Below are positions 19,907 through 29,494 of a DNA stretch of 64,000 nucleotides, piece after piece (within the stretch, counting starts at the first letter, position 1; each line of letters opens with the position of its first letter). This DNA is from Azospirillum brasilense (GTDB lineage: Bacteria > Pseudomonadota > Alphaproteobacteria > Azospirillales > Azospirillaceae): contig NZ_QLKQ01000015.1 in NCBI RefSeq assembly GCF_003349955.1, positions 34,514-98,513 on the forward strand, written 5' to 3'. The notes beneath the pieces are model-generated. The model did no database searches and was not told the DNA's origin. It saw only the letters and a list, made by a program, of their open reading frames with translations. The translations under genes were made by a program, and so were the position numbers.

Positions 19907-20112
19907 TTTTCGGTCTCCGGCCACGGTTCAGCCGGGTCCGGTAATTCCGCCGTTTCTTTGATCTCGCCACAAAAGCTTGAAGCACAACGCCTTGCAGCAC
20001 CACGCCGCGGAGGCTGCATCGGCGAACGCTACTCGAATCACACGGGCGGGGCAACACGCGGAACGCGATACCAGCCTTTGGTCAGCGCGCTCCGCATGGC
20101 TCCGGATGAGTG

Positions 20113-21720
<1,608 letters not shown>

Positions 21721-21894
21721 GCGCGTTCCCGTAACTCAGCGGTGCAGACAACGGCGAAGAGGGCCGGGAGGCGGAACGCCCCACGGCCCTCTTCGTTCGG
21801 ACGTATAGATAGCAGCGTGGACGACAAGGTTCCAGCGTTGAAACTTTTTCCATATTCGCGCTAAATTCGTCAACGCTATCAATAACAGATTTAG

Positions 21895-21900
21895 CTATAA
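21895..21900 (+). promoter_or_regulatory. Consensus -10 hexamer upstream of the A+T-rich orphan gene
   Basis: A perfect TATAAT lies at 21895-21900, about 90 bases before the orphan gene start. No good -35 hexamer stands at 16-18 bases; TTCGTC at 21865 is too far. In such A+T-rich DNA a chance TATAAT is plausible, so this is only a candidate promoter. Confidence 0.35.
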
Positions 21901-21925
21901 TCTTCTATCAAGGAGATAATATATT

Positions 21926-21975
21926 GATGTCAGTAAAAAATTGATAATGAAAAATCAAAAACCACGCCAGATATA
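21926..21975 (+). other. Two tiny upstream open frames before the A+T-rich gene
   Basis: Between the candidate -10 and the orphan gene are two very short frames. ATG at 21926 (MSVKN, stop 21943) is preceded by AAGGAG 11 bases upstream, and ATG at 21946 (MKNQKPRQI, stop 21975) starts 2 bases after the first stop. The second stop is 16 bases from the main ATG. They could be leader peptides that set translation of the main gene, or chance frames in A+T-rich DNA. Confidence 0.25.
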
Positions 21976-21991
21976 ACGAAAGAAGCAACCC

Positions 21992-22633
21992 ATGTTCGAT
22001 AAGATTATAGAAAAATATTGGCCGCAAGTTAAGGAAAATTTTCTGTCTTTTTTAATTGGATTTATTGCCTGTGCGATTATTTTTGGATTATCAAGCCAAA
22101 CAAACCTAGGAAATAGGGTGTTTTCGTTTCTTCTTGATTTGTCTGGAAAGACAAACAAAGAGATAGCTGATATTATAGAGTCTCGCGAAGTTTCCATAAA
22201 AGAACTTCAAGAGAAAAAAAGCGAAATCGATTTAATATATAAAAACCTCAATCTAGCATCTGAAGAAAATAAAAATCTGAAGGACAGAATGGATGAAATT
22301 AATTCAATTATTTCTGAAAAAAACAAAGTGATTAATTCGTTGATTTTAGAGAATGAAATTCTTAACAAAGAGAAAGTATTAATAAAAAAGAACATCCCTC
22401 TTGCAGTAGGGAGCATAGGATTGATAGAAGAAAATTTTTATATCTACTTAGAAGGAATACAAATCTATGGGAAAAATGCGGATTGCCGAATACAATTCAC
22501 AGGAAGCTCGGCAAGCATAATATTAAGTAAAAAAAGGGCAATAAACATTGCGAGTAAAAACAAAAACTATCTTATAAGGGCATCTGAAATAGAAATAGAT
22601 ATCTGCTCTATAGAAGTAGAGGCGGCAAAATAG
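21992..22633 (+). CDS. A+T-rich orphan gene: membrane-anchored coiled-coil protein of unknown function
   Basis: I do not recognise this 213-residue protein. A short cytoplasmic N-terminus is followed by one membrane helix (about residues 18-36, 'LSFLIGFIACAIIFGLSS'), a long charged coiled coil (about 50-135, rich in E, K, N and I) and a C-terminal segment of mixed beta character with two cysteines ('NADCRIQF', 'EIDICSIEV'). Codons end mostly in A or T, and G+C is roughly one third, against about two thirds in every neighbour, so the gene was acquired from a low-G+C source. It lies alone between prfC and asd with no integrase, repeats or tRNA. Single-gene cargo of this build is often defensive or toxin-like, but nothing here proves that. 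Confidence 0.75.
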   Translation: MFDKIIEKYWPQVKENFLSFLIGFIACAIIFGLSSQTNLGNRVFSFLLDLSGKTNKEIADIIESREVSIKELQEKKSEIDLIYKNLNLASEENKNLKDRMDEINSIISEKNKVINSLILENEILNKEKVLIKKNIPLAVGSIGLIEENFYIYLEGIQIYGKNADCRIQFTGSSASIILSKKRAINIASKNKNYLIRASEIEIDICSIEVEAAK

Positions 22634-22658
22634 GTTTTATATTATAAGGTTAATTCGA

Positions 22659-22703
22659 ATTCGCTTCCGTGCTGGCGACAAAGCCGCCAGCACGGAAGCG
22701 AAT
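22659..22703 (-). terminator. Strong hairpin at the 3' end of asd
   Basis: A perfect 19-base inverted repeat (attcgcttccgtgctggcg at 22659-22677; partner 22685-22703) with a 7-base loop lies 2 bases beyond the asd stop. On the minus strand it is followed by mixed A/T sequence rather than a clean T run. It also marks the right edge of the A+T-rich segment. Probably the asd terminator, and it may insulate the orphan gene as well. Confidence 0.7.
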
Positions 22704-22705
22704 CA

Positions 22706-23722
22706 TTAGGACAGCGATAGTTCAGCGATCTGCACCGCGTTGAGTGCGGCGCCCTTCAGGAGCTGATCGCCGCAGACGAAGAGGTCGAGACCGTGGTCGC
22801 CGAAGATCAGGCTGGTGCGGATGCGGCCGACCTCGACGTCGAACTGGCCGGTGGCGTTGATCGGCATCGGGTAGACGCCGTCGGCCGGCACGTCCTTCAC
22901 CACCACGCCCGGCGCGTCGGCCAGGACGGCGCGGGCGGCGTCCGGGGTCACCGGCGACAGCGTCTCGACCGTGATCGCCTCGGAATGGGCGCGGTAGGTC
23001 GGGATGCGCACCGCCGTGCAGCTCACCGGCAGGTCCGGGATCTCCAGGATCTTCCGGGTCTCCCAGGTCACCTTCATCTCCTCCTTCGTGTAGCCGTTCT
23101 CCTGGAAGGCGTCGATCTGGGGGATCAGGTTGAAGGGGATCGGGTGACGGAACACGCTGTTGACGACCGGCTTGCCGTCGAGCTGGTTGCGGGTCTGCTC
23201 CTCAAGCTCGGCCATGCCCTCCGCACCGGCGCCGCTGGTCGCCTGGTAGGTGGAGACGATCACGCGCTTGAGGCCGAAGGCCTTGTGCAGGGGCCCGAGC
23301 GCCACGACGGCGATGGCGGTGGTGCAGTTCGGATTGGCCACGAGCTTGGCGTCGCCCATGGCGTGGGCGTTGATCTCCGGCACGATCAGCGGGACGTTGT
23401 CGTCGTAGCGGAAGGCCGAGGAGTTGTCGATCACCAGCGCCCCGCCCGCGGCGATGGCCGGCGCATGCTCCTTGGCGAAATCACCGGACACGGCGAGCAG
23501 GACGATGTCGTACCCCTTCACCTTCTCGACGTCGAACGCCACGAGGGTCTTCTCGCCGAACGGGGTCTCGACGGTCCGGCCGGCGCTGCGCTCCGACGCG
23601 AACAGGCCAAGTTCCGCGACCGGGAACGAACGGCGGTGAAGAACATCGACCATCTCGCGGCCGACGGCGCCCGTGGCACCGACGATGGCAACGCGGCGAG
23701 GAGAAGGAGAAGAGGTGCTCAT
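22706..23722 (-). CDS. asd: Aspartate-semialdehyde dehydrogenase
   Basis: 338 residues. Converts aspartyl phosphate to aspartate semialdehyde with NADPH, the branch point for lysine/diaminopimelate, threonine and methionine. The NADP-binding motif '[15 protein letters not shown]' is at residues 11-25, the catalytic cysteine in '[14 protein letters not shown]', and '[17 protein letters not shown]' follows. The start at 23722 gives the normal length; an upstream in-frame start would place 21 extra residues across leader DNA. The leader (23723-23919) encodes a threonine-rich peptide and a strong hairpin, so expression is probably controlled by attenuation. The gene ends in a 19-base hairpin. Confidence 0.96.
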   Translation of the reverse strand: MSTSSPSPRRVAIVGATGAVGREMVDVLHRRSFPVAELGLFASERSAGRTVETPFGEKTLVAFDVEKVKGYDIVLLAVSGDFAKEHAPAIAAGGALVIDNSSAFRYDDNVPLIVPEINAHAMGDAKLVANPNCTTAIAVVALGPLHKAFGLKRVIVSTYQATSGAGAEGMAELEEQTRNQLDGKPVVNSVFRHPIPFNLIPQIDAFQENGYTKEEMKVTWETRKILEIPDLPVSCTAVRIPTYRAHSEAITVETLSPVTPDAARAVLADAPGVVVKDVPADGVYPMPINATGQFDVEVGRIRTSLIFGDHGLDLFVCGDQLLKGAALNAVQIAELSLS

Positions 23723-23783
23723 GGGTGTGGTCCGTCCTTTGGTCTTGCCCGCATCGAGCGTGGACGGCGGCCCCGGATACACC

Positions 23784-23812
23784 AAGGCCCCGTCCGTGTC
23801 CGGCGGGGCCTT
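23784..23812 (-). terminator. Candidate attenuator hairpin in the asd leader
   Basis: G+C-rich stem of 9 perfect pairs (aaggccccg at 23784-23792; partner cggggcctt at 23804-23812) with an 11-base loop that can form three more pairs, and partly paired flanks (acacc / ggtgg). It lies 26 bases after the stop of the threonine-rich leader peptide and 61 bases before the asd ATG, the position of an attenuator. The T run usual for intrinsic termination is missing, so termination efficiency or an alternative translation-blocking role is open. Confidence 0.55.
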
Positions 23813-23838
23813 CGTGGTGGGTGAAGCGTCTTACTCGA

Positions 23839-23919
23839 TCAACGCACGCCACCGTCCGACGGCCCGCCGGAGCGGGTCGTTTTGGTCGTGGTGGTGGTGA
23901 TGGCGAGCGAGCGATTCAT
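23839..23919 (-). CDS. Threonine-rich leader peptide of the asd attenuator
   Basis: A 26-residue frame beginning 'MNRSLAITTTTTKTT' and ending 'GGVR'. It has seven threonines within residues 8-15, broken only by one lysine, much like E. coli ThrL (which has runs of Thr and Ile). It is followed by a G+C-rich hairpin and then asd. In the classical mechanism, ribosome stalling at threonine codons when charged tRNA-Thr is scarce prevents hairpin formation and lets asd be transcribed. The ribosome-binding site is weak (GCGGG 2-6 bases before the ATG). A candidate promoter (TTTACA, 17 bases, TTATCT at 23928-23933) would place the transcript start next to the ATG, so translation may be leaderless. 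The function is inferred from composition and position. Confidence 0.65.
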   Translation of the reverse strand: MNRSLAITTTTTKTTRSGGPSDGGVR

Positions 23920-23937
23920 AACCCGCTAGATAAACGA

Positions 23938-23969
23938 AAGGCGCGGGGCTTGTAAAGCGCCCGCGCCTT
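23938..23969 (-). terminator. Terminator hairpin after glgP
   Basis: Ten-base arms (aaggcgcggg at 23938-23947; partner cccgcgcctt at 23960-23969) with a 12-base loop begin 39 bases after the glgP stop, followed on the minus strand by TCGTTTATC. It separates glgP from the asd leader, whose start codon lies 19 bases further on. The candidate asd promoter overlaps this element. Confidence 0.65.
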
Positions 23970-24007
23970 CGTACCGCAATTTTTGTCCGGCTCCGGACGA
24001 GGCCGCG

Positions 24008-26506
24008 TCAGCCCTCGGTTTCGGTCGCATGCTCCGGCTTCACGGGATGCACGTCCCAGATCTCCGTCGCGTACTCCATGATGGTGCGGTCGGAGGAGAA
24101 CCAGCCCATGTTGGCGGTGTTCAGGATGGCCTTGCGCGTCCACTCCTCCTGGTCGCGGTAGAGGTCCATGGCCTTCTGCTGCGCCTCGCAGTACTCGGAG
24201 AAGTCCGCCGTCACCAGGAAATGGTCGCCGCCGTCGGTCAGCGCCTGGAGGATCGGATGGTAGCGGTTGGGATCGTCCGGCGAGAAGACGCCGGTGGAGA
24301 TCATGTCCAGCGCCCGCTTCAGGCTGGGGTTCGACGCGATGACGTCGCGCGGGTTGAAGCCGCCGCTGGCCCGCAGATCGTTCACCTCCTCGGCGGTCAG
24401 GCCGAAGATGAAGATATTGTCCTCGCCCACATGCTCGCGGATTTCGACGTTGGCGCCGTCCAGCGTGCCGATGGTCAGCGCGCCGTTGAGTGCCAGCTTC
24501 ATGTTGCCGGTGCCCGACGCCTCCATGCCCGCGGTGGAGATCTGCTCCGACAGGTCGGCCGCCGGCATGATGATCTCCGCCGCCGTCACGTTGTAGTTCG
24601 GCAGCAGGACGATCTTCAGGTTGTCGTGCACCGACGGGTCATGGTTCACCACCTTCGCCACATCGTTGATGAGCTTGATGATGAGCTTGGCCATGTGATA
24701 GCTCGGCGCCGCCTTGCCGGCGAAGATCTTGGTCACCGGCACCCAGGACACGGTCGGGTTGTCGCGCATCTCGTTGTACAGCGCGATCGCCTGGAGGATG
24801 TTCAGGAGCTGGCGCTTGTACTCGTGCATGCGCTTGACCTGCACGTCGAACAGGCTGTCGACCTGCACGTCCACCCCGGTCTGGCGCGCGATGTAGGCGG
24901 CCAGCCGCTTCTTGTTCTTCCGCTTGGCGCGGCGGAACTCCTCGCGGAAGACCAGATCGTCGGCCTTCTCGGCCAGCGCCTTGATCTGGCTGAGGTCCTT
25001 GATCCAGCCGTTGCCGATGCGGCTGGTGATCAGCGCGGCCAGCGGCTGGTTCGCCTGATGCAGCCAGCGGCGCGGCGTGATGCCGTTGGTCTTGTTGTTG
25101 ATGCGCTCCGGGAACTCCGCGTGGAAATCGGCGAAGACGGTCTGCTTCATCAGCTCGGTGTGCAGGGCCGACACGCCGTTGACCTTGTGCGAGCCGAGGA
25201 AGGCCAGATTGCCCATGCGCACCCGGCGGTCGCCGCGCTCGTCGATCAGCGACAGGCGGGACAGCCGCCCGTTGTCGCCGGCCGCCCGCGCCTTGGAGCG
25301 GTTCAGGAACTTGGCGTTGATCTCGTAGATGATCTGCATGTGGCGCGGCAGCACGCGCTCCATCATGCGCACCGGCCACGCCTCCAGCGCCTCCGGCAGC
25401 AGCGTGTGGTTGGTGTAGGAGAAGGTCGCGCGGGTGATGTCCCACGCCTTGTCCCAGGTCACGCCGTGCTGGTCCACCAGCAGCCGCATCAGCTCGGCGA
25501 TGCCGATGGCCGGGTGCGTGTCGTTGAGCTGGATCGCCGCCTTGTCGGGCAGGCTGTCGAAGTTGGAATGGTGCTGCAGGTAGCGGCGCAGGATGTCCTG
25601 GAGCGAGGCGGAGGTGAAGAAATACTCCTGCTTCAGCCGCAGCTCCTTGCCGCCCTCCGTCGCGTCGTTCGGGTAGAGGACGCGGCTCAGATTCTCGGTC
25701 AGCACCTTCTGCTCGACCGCCTTCATGTAGGCGCCGTCGTTGAAGTGGCCGAAATTGAAGTCGCGGGTGGCGCGGGCCGACCACAGGCGCAGCGTGTTGA
25801 TCGTGTCGCCGCCGTAGCCGACCACCGGCGTGTCATAGGCCATGGCCAGCACGCGCTCGGCGTCCACCCAGCGGTAGGCGCGCTCACCCACCGAATCCCG
25901 GAACTCCTCGACGCGGCCGTAGAACTGGACGGGGTACAGCACCTCCGGACGCGGGAACTCCCACGGGTTGCCGAATTGCAGCCACTGCTCCGGATACTCG
26001 ACCTGCCAGCCATGCTCGAAGCGCTGCTCGAACAGGCCGAACTCGTAGCGGATGCCGTAGCCGTAGCCGGGCAGCCCCTCCGTCGCCATGCTGTCGAGGA
26101 AGCAGGCGGCCAGACGGCCGAGACCGCCGTTGCCCAGCGCCGCGTCCGGCTCCGCCTCCACCACGTCGTCGAGGTTCAGGCCGATGCGGTCGAGCGCCTG
26201 ACGGCACTGGTCGGTGATGCCGAGGTTGGCGAGGCTGTTGGTCAGCAGACGGCCGATCAGGAATTCCAGCGAGAGGTAGTAAACGCGCTTGGCGTCCTGC
26301 TGGTAATAGGTCCGCGTCGTGTCCATCCAGCGATCCACGAGGCGGTCGCGCACGGCCAGCGCCACGGTGTGGAACCAGTCGCGCCGGGTCGCCGCCCGCG
26401 CGTCCTTGCCGACGGAATAGACCAGCCACTCCAGAAACGAGCGCTTCAGCCCGTCGACATCCAGACTGCGGCGTTCGATCTCGCGGGACTTATACCGAGC
26501 GTCCAT
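24008..26506 (-). CDS. glgP: Glycogen/alpha-glucan phosphorylase
   Basis: 832 residues, close to E. coli GlgP (815). Releases glucose-1-phosphate from glycogen using pyridoxal phosphate. The PLP-lysine region is 'EASGTGNMKLALNGALTIG'; 'GNGGLGRLAACFLDSMA', 'YGIRYEFGLFEQ', 'VLYPNDATEGGKELRLKQEYF' and 'AIQLNDTHPAIGIAELMR' are other family motifs. The ATG at 26506 was chosen because similarity begins at 'MDARYKSREIERRS'; a longer frame adds 31 unrelated residues. No other glycogen genes are adjacent. A CtrA-type TTAA box lies 86 bases upstream, between it and the divergent GNAT/C39 operon. Confidence 0.96.
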   Translation of the reverse strand: MDARYKSREIERRSLDVDGLKRSFLEWLVYSVGKDARAATRRDWFHTVALAVRDRLVDRWMDTTRTYYQQDAKRVYYLSLEFLIGRLLTNSLANLGITDQCRQALDRIGLNLDDVVEAEPDAALGNGGLGRLAACFLDSMATEGLPGYGYGIRYEFGLFEQRFEHGWQVEYPEQWLQFGNPWEFPRPEVLYPVQFYGRVEEFRDSVGERAYRWVDAERVLAMAYDTPVVGYGGDTINTLRLWSARATRDFNFGHFNDGAYMKAVEQKVLTENLSRVLYPNDATEGGKELRLKQEYFFTSASLQDILRRYLQHHSNFDSLPDKAAIQLNDTHPAIGIAELMRLLVDQHGVTWDKAWDITRATFSYTNHTLLPEALEAWPVRMMERVLPRHMQIIYEINAKFLNRSKARAAGDNGRLSRLSLIDERGDRRVRMGNLAFLGSHKVNGVSALHTELMKQTVFADFHAEFPERINNKTNGITPRRWLHQANQPLAALITSRIGNGWIKDLSQIKALAEKADDLVFREEFRRAKRKNKKRLAAYIARQTGVDVQVDSLFDVQVKRMHEYKRQLLNILQAIALYNEMRDNPTVSWVPVTKIFAGKAAPSYHMAKLIIKLINDVAKVVNHDPSVHDNLKIVLLPNYNVTAAEIIMPAADLSEQISTAGMEASGTGNMKLALNGALTIGTLDGANVEIREHVGEDNIFIFGLTAEEVNDLRASGGFNPRDVIASNPSLKRALDMISTGVFSPDDPNRYHPILQALTDGGDHFLVTADFSEYCEAQQKAMDLYRDQEEWTRKAILNTANMGWFSSDRTIMEYATEIWDVHPVKPEHATETEG

Positions 26507-26591
26507 GTCTTGACTTTCTTCTTTCCAGGGCCAACTGGAGCGGCGGTTATTCAGCCGGTCTTCCATCGGCGGCAGTTTCCGGGGTCCATGG

Positions 26592-26606
26592 TTAAGCAAC
26601 GTTTAA
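26592..26606. promoter_or_regulatory. CtrA-type box TTAA-N7-TTAA between glgP and the GNAT/RimK operon
   Basis: TTAA at 26592-26595 and TTAA at 26603-26606 are separated by exactly 7 bases, the spacing of the alphaproteobacterial cell-cycle regulator CtrA's full site. It lies 86 bases from the glgP start and 169 bases from the start of the divergent GNAT/C39 gene. Only the motif is seen; binding is inferred. Confidence 0.4.
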
Positions 26607-26774
26607 GTCGCTGCGCCAACCAGTCGAATCGACCTGTCGAATCGCCTAGGCCGTTCGTCCAGAGCAACAGCCAAGACTTGCCCTTGTGCCACACGCGCTG
26701 TGTCAAAACGCAAACCATCCCCGCGGCGCAGCGTGGGTCGGTAATCGCTGCGAAGCCCCGCCGGAGGGAGTAAG

Positions 26775-28013
26775 ATGGCATCCGTGTCAGCCTCTTTGAA
26801 CCTCCCGATGCTCGACAATACCGTATCGGCGGATTCCCGCCAGGACCTGCCCGGCGACGCCACCATCCTGCTCCGTCAGGCCCAGCCGGCGGACATTCCC
26901 GCGCTGCTGGCCATCGAGGAGCGGTGCTTCGCCACCGACCGTCTGACCCGACGTAGTTTTCATTATTTGCTGACGAAAGCCAAGGCCACAGGACTTGTGG
27001 AAGTCCACAGCGGGGCGGTCGTCGGCTACGCGCTGGTGTCCTTCCATTCCGGAACCTCGCTCGCCCGGCTCTACTCCTTCGCCGTCGATCCCGACCACCG
27101 CGGCCAGGGGGTCGCCAAGCGCCTTCTCGCCGCGGCGGAGCAGGCCGCCCGCTCGCGCGACTGCATCTATCTGCGGCTGGAGGTGCGGCGCGACAACGCC
27201 GCGGCGATCGACCTCTACAAGAAGGCCGGCTACCGCGAGTTCGGCGTCTACACCGATTACTATGAAGACCATATGGAGGCGCTGCGGCTGGAGAAGCGCC
27301 TCGGCCACAGCGGCCCCAGCGCGCCGCTGGGCGGGCCCCTGGTCCCCTACTACCAGCAGACCCTGGACTTCACCTGCGGCCCGTCGGCCCTGATGATGGC
27401 GATGAAGGCGCTGAAGCCCGCGGAGATCGAGCTGGGGCGCAAGCTGGAAATCCGCCTGTGGCGGGAATCGACGACCGTCTTCATGACCTCCGGCCATGGC
27501 GGCTGCGGCCCGTTCGGGCTGGCGCTGGCGGCGGCGCGGCGCGGCTTCGCGGTGGACATCCACATCAAGGACAACGCCACCCCCTTCCTGGACAGCGTGC
27601 GCAGCGACGAGAAGAAGGAGGTCATGCGCATCGTGCACGAGGACTTCCTCGACGAGCTGGAGGGCAGCGGCGCCACCGTCCGCCACAACACCCTGACCGC
27701 CCAGGACATGGCCGACGCGGTGGCGGGCGGGGCCATCCCCATCGTGCTCATCAGCTCCTACCGGATCTATCACGAAAAATTTCCGCATTGGGTCGTCGTG
27801 ACCGGTGCCGACGACCGCTTTCTCTATGTTCATGATCCGCTTGTGTACGATCGTCACCACGCTCACATCGACCGGATGAACATGCCGATCCCGAAAGCCG
27901 ACTTCGAGCGCATGGCCCGCTACGGCAAGGCCCAGTTGAAGGCCGCCCTTCTCCTCCGCCCCCAGCTTTCTGATCGGGCTGCCGATGGGGCCGCCAAGGG
28001 GTCCGCCGCCTGA
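26775..28013 (+). CDS. GNAT acetyltransferase fused to a C39-like cysteine peptidase
   Basis: 412 residues with two domains. Residues about 30-175 are a RimI-like GNAT N-acetyltransferase with the acetyl-CoA loop 'DHRGQGVAKRLL' (107-118) and 'NAAAIDLYKKAGY'. Residues about 188-400 are a papain-like C39 peptidase with Q195, catalytic C201 ('DFTCGPSAL'), H338 ('PHWVVVTG') and D354 ('VHDP') all present, so it is probably active. GGAGGGAG precedes the ATG. The stop TGA and the next gene's ATG share one base, so it is translationally coupled to the RimK-like ligase. Such ligase-GNAT-peptidase sets have been described as peptide-modification systems (amidoligase surveys); the substrate is unknown. 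Confidence 0.88.
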   Translation: MASVSASLNLPMLDNTVSADSRQDLPGDATILLRQAQPADIPALLAIEERCFATDRLTRRSFHYLLTKAKATGLVEVHSGAVVGYALVSFHSGTSLARLYSFAVDPDHRGQGVAKRLLAAAEQAARSRDCIYLRLEVRRDNAAAIDLYKKAGYREFGVYTDYYEDHMEALRLEKRLGHSGPSAPLGGPLVPYYQQTLDFTCGPSALMMAMKALKPAEIELGRKLEIRLWRESTTVFMTSGHGGCGPFGLALAAARRGFAVDIHIKDNATPFLDSVRSDEKKEVMRIVHEDFLDELEGSGATVRHNTLTAQDMADAVAGGAIPIVLISSYRIYHEKFPHWVVVTGADDRFLYVHDPLVYDRHHAHIDRMNMPIPKADFERMARYGKAQLKAALLLRPQLSDRAADGAAKGSAA

Positions 28014-29494
28014 TGCCGGCGCATCTGCTGGTCGTCGACCGCCGGGCGGACGTGAAGTGGGCGAAGGACGGCCTGCCGGTGGTCAGCGCCCGCGACTACA
28101 TCGCCCATCCGGAGCAAACGCCGCGCGGCGCGCGGGTGCTGAACCTGTCGCGCAGCTACCGCTATCTGGGCACCGGCTACTACGTCTCGCTGCTGGCGGA
28201 GGCGCGCGGCGAGCGGGTGATCCCCTCGGTCCGGACCATCCTGGACCTGTCGCAGAAGACCTTCTACCGCGGCCAGCTGGCCGAGGTGGAGGAGGCGCTG
28301 CGCAAGACGATCAAGCGGATGGACCACCCGCCGGAGGCGTCCTTCAACCTGACGCTCTTCTTCGGCCACGCCGACGACTCCCGGTTCCAGGACATCGCCC
28401 GCACGATCTTCGATCTGTTCCGCTGCCCCCTGCTGAAGGTTCAGGTGCGGCTGAAGGAGGGCTGGGCCATCCACGCCCTGGAACCGCTGTCGCTGGCCGA
28501 CCTGCGCCCCGACCAGGAACCTTTGTTCCAGGCGGCGCTCGACGCCCACACCCGGACCTCCTGGCGGGAGCCGACGGCGAAGGCGCCGCCGCGCTACACG
28601 CTGGCCATCCTGCACAACCCGAAGGAGGAGCTTCCTCCCTCCAGCCCACGCGCGCTCCAGAAATTCGTCAAGGCCGGGGAAAGCCTGGGCATCGCGCTCG
28701 AGCTGATCGAGAAGAAGGACTACGCCCGCCTCGCCGAGTTCGACGCGCTGTTCATCCGCGAGACGACGAATCTCGACCACCACACCTACCGCTTCGCCAA
28801 GAAGGCGGCGGCGGAAGGCATGCCGGTGATCGACGACCCGAACTCGATCCTCAAATGCACCAACAAGGTCTATCTGGCCGAGCTGCTGCGCGCCAACCGC
28901 ATCCCGGCGCCCAAGACGGTGATCTTCGACAAGCGCGGGCTGGCGACGCTGGACCAGGAGATCCCCTACCCCATCGTCCTGAAGATTCCGGACGGCTCCT
29001 TCTCCCGCGGCGTCTTCAAGGTGCAGACCCGCAGCGAGCTGGACGCGACCGCCGAAAGCCTGTTCGAGCAGTCCGACGTGATCCTGGCCCAGGAGTTCAT
29101 GTACACCGAGTTCGACTGGCGCGTCGGCGTGCTGAACCGGCAGCCGATCTATGTCTGCCAGTATCTGATGGCGAAGAAGCACTGGCAGATCGTCAAGCAC
29201 GGCGGCAACGGCCGGGCCGAACAGGGCTCCTCGCGCACCCTGGCCGTCGAGGAGGCGCCGCGCGAGGTCATCGAGACGGCGGTGAAGGCGGCGGGCCTGA
29301 TCGGCGACGGTCTCTACGGCGTGGACGTGAAGCAGAGCGAGCGCGGCGTCTTCGTCATCGAAATCAACGACAACCCCAGCATCGACCTCGGCGTCGAGGA
29401 CGCCAAGCTGAAGGACGGGCTGTACCGCCTCATCATGGGCGAATTCCTGCGCCGCCTGGAATCGCGGCCGCGCAAGCCCGGCTCTGGCGCCTGA
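28013..29494 (+). CDS. RimK-like ATP-grasp amide ligase with RLAN N-terminal domain
   Basis: 493 residues. Residues about 1-170 match the RimK-like ATP-grasp N-terminal (RLAN) region ('VVSARDYIAHPEQ', 'RVLNLSRSYRYLGTGYYVSLLAEARGERVIP' in parts). About 190-480 form a pre-ATP-grasp and ATP-grasp fold with 'LKIPDGSFSRGVFKV' (nucleotide loop), 'LAQEFMYTEFDWRVGVL' and Mg-binding E450/N452/N454 in 'FVIEINDNPSIDLG'. RimK-family enzymes add glutamate or other amino acids to peptide or protein C-termini. The start overlaps the GNAT/C39 stop by one base. The likely unit is ligation plus acetylation plus trimming of one peptide substrate. The substrate gene is not evident here. Confidence 0.9.
   Translation: MPAHLLVVDRRADVKWAKDGLPVVSARDYIAHPEQTPRGARVLNLSRSYRYLGTGYYVSLLAEARGERVIPSVRTILDLSQKTFYRGQLAEVEEALRKTIKRMDHPPEASFNLTLFFGHADDSRFQDIARTIFDLFRCPLLKVQVRLKEGWAIHALEPLSLADLRPDQEPLFQAALDAHTRTSWREPTAKAPPRYTLAILHNPKEELPPSSPRALQKFVKAGESLGIALELIEKKDYARLAEFDALFIRETTNLDHHTYRFAKKAAAEGMPVIDDPNSILKCTNKVYLAELLRANRIPAPKTVIFDKRGLATLDQEIPYPIVLKIPDGSFSRGVFKVQTRSELDATAESLFEQSDVILAQEFMYTEFDWRVGVLNRQPIYVCQYLMAKKHWQIVKHGGNGRAEQGSSRTLAVEEAPREVIETAVKAAGLIGDGLYGVDVKQSERGVFVIEINDNPSIDLGVEDAKLKDGLYRLIMGEFLRRLESRPRKPGSGA

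Noticed and set aside
21845..22710. Insertion sequence or integrative element carrying the A+T-rich gene
   Set aside because: No transposase or integrase, and I found no convincing target-site duplication or terminal inverted repeat at the borders; the 19-base hairpin is better explained as the asd terminator.
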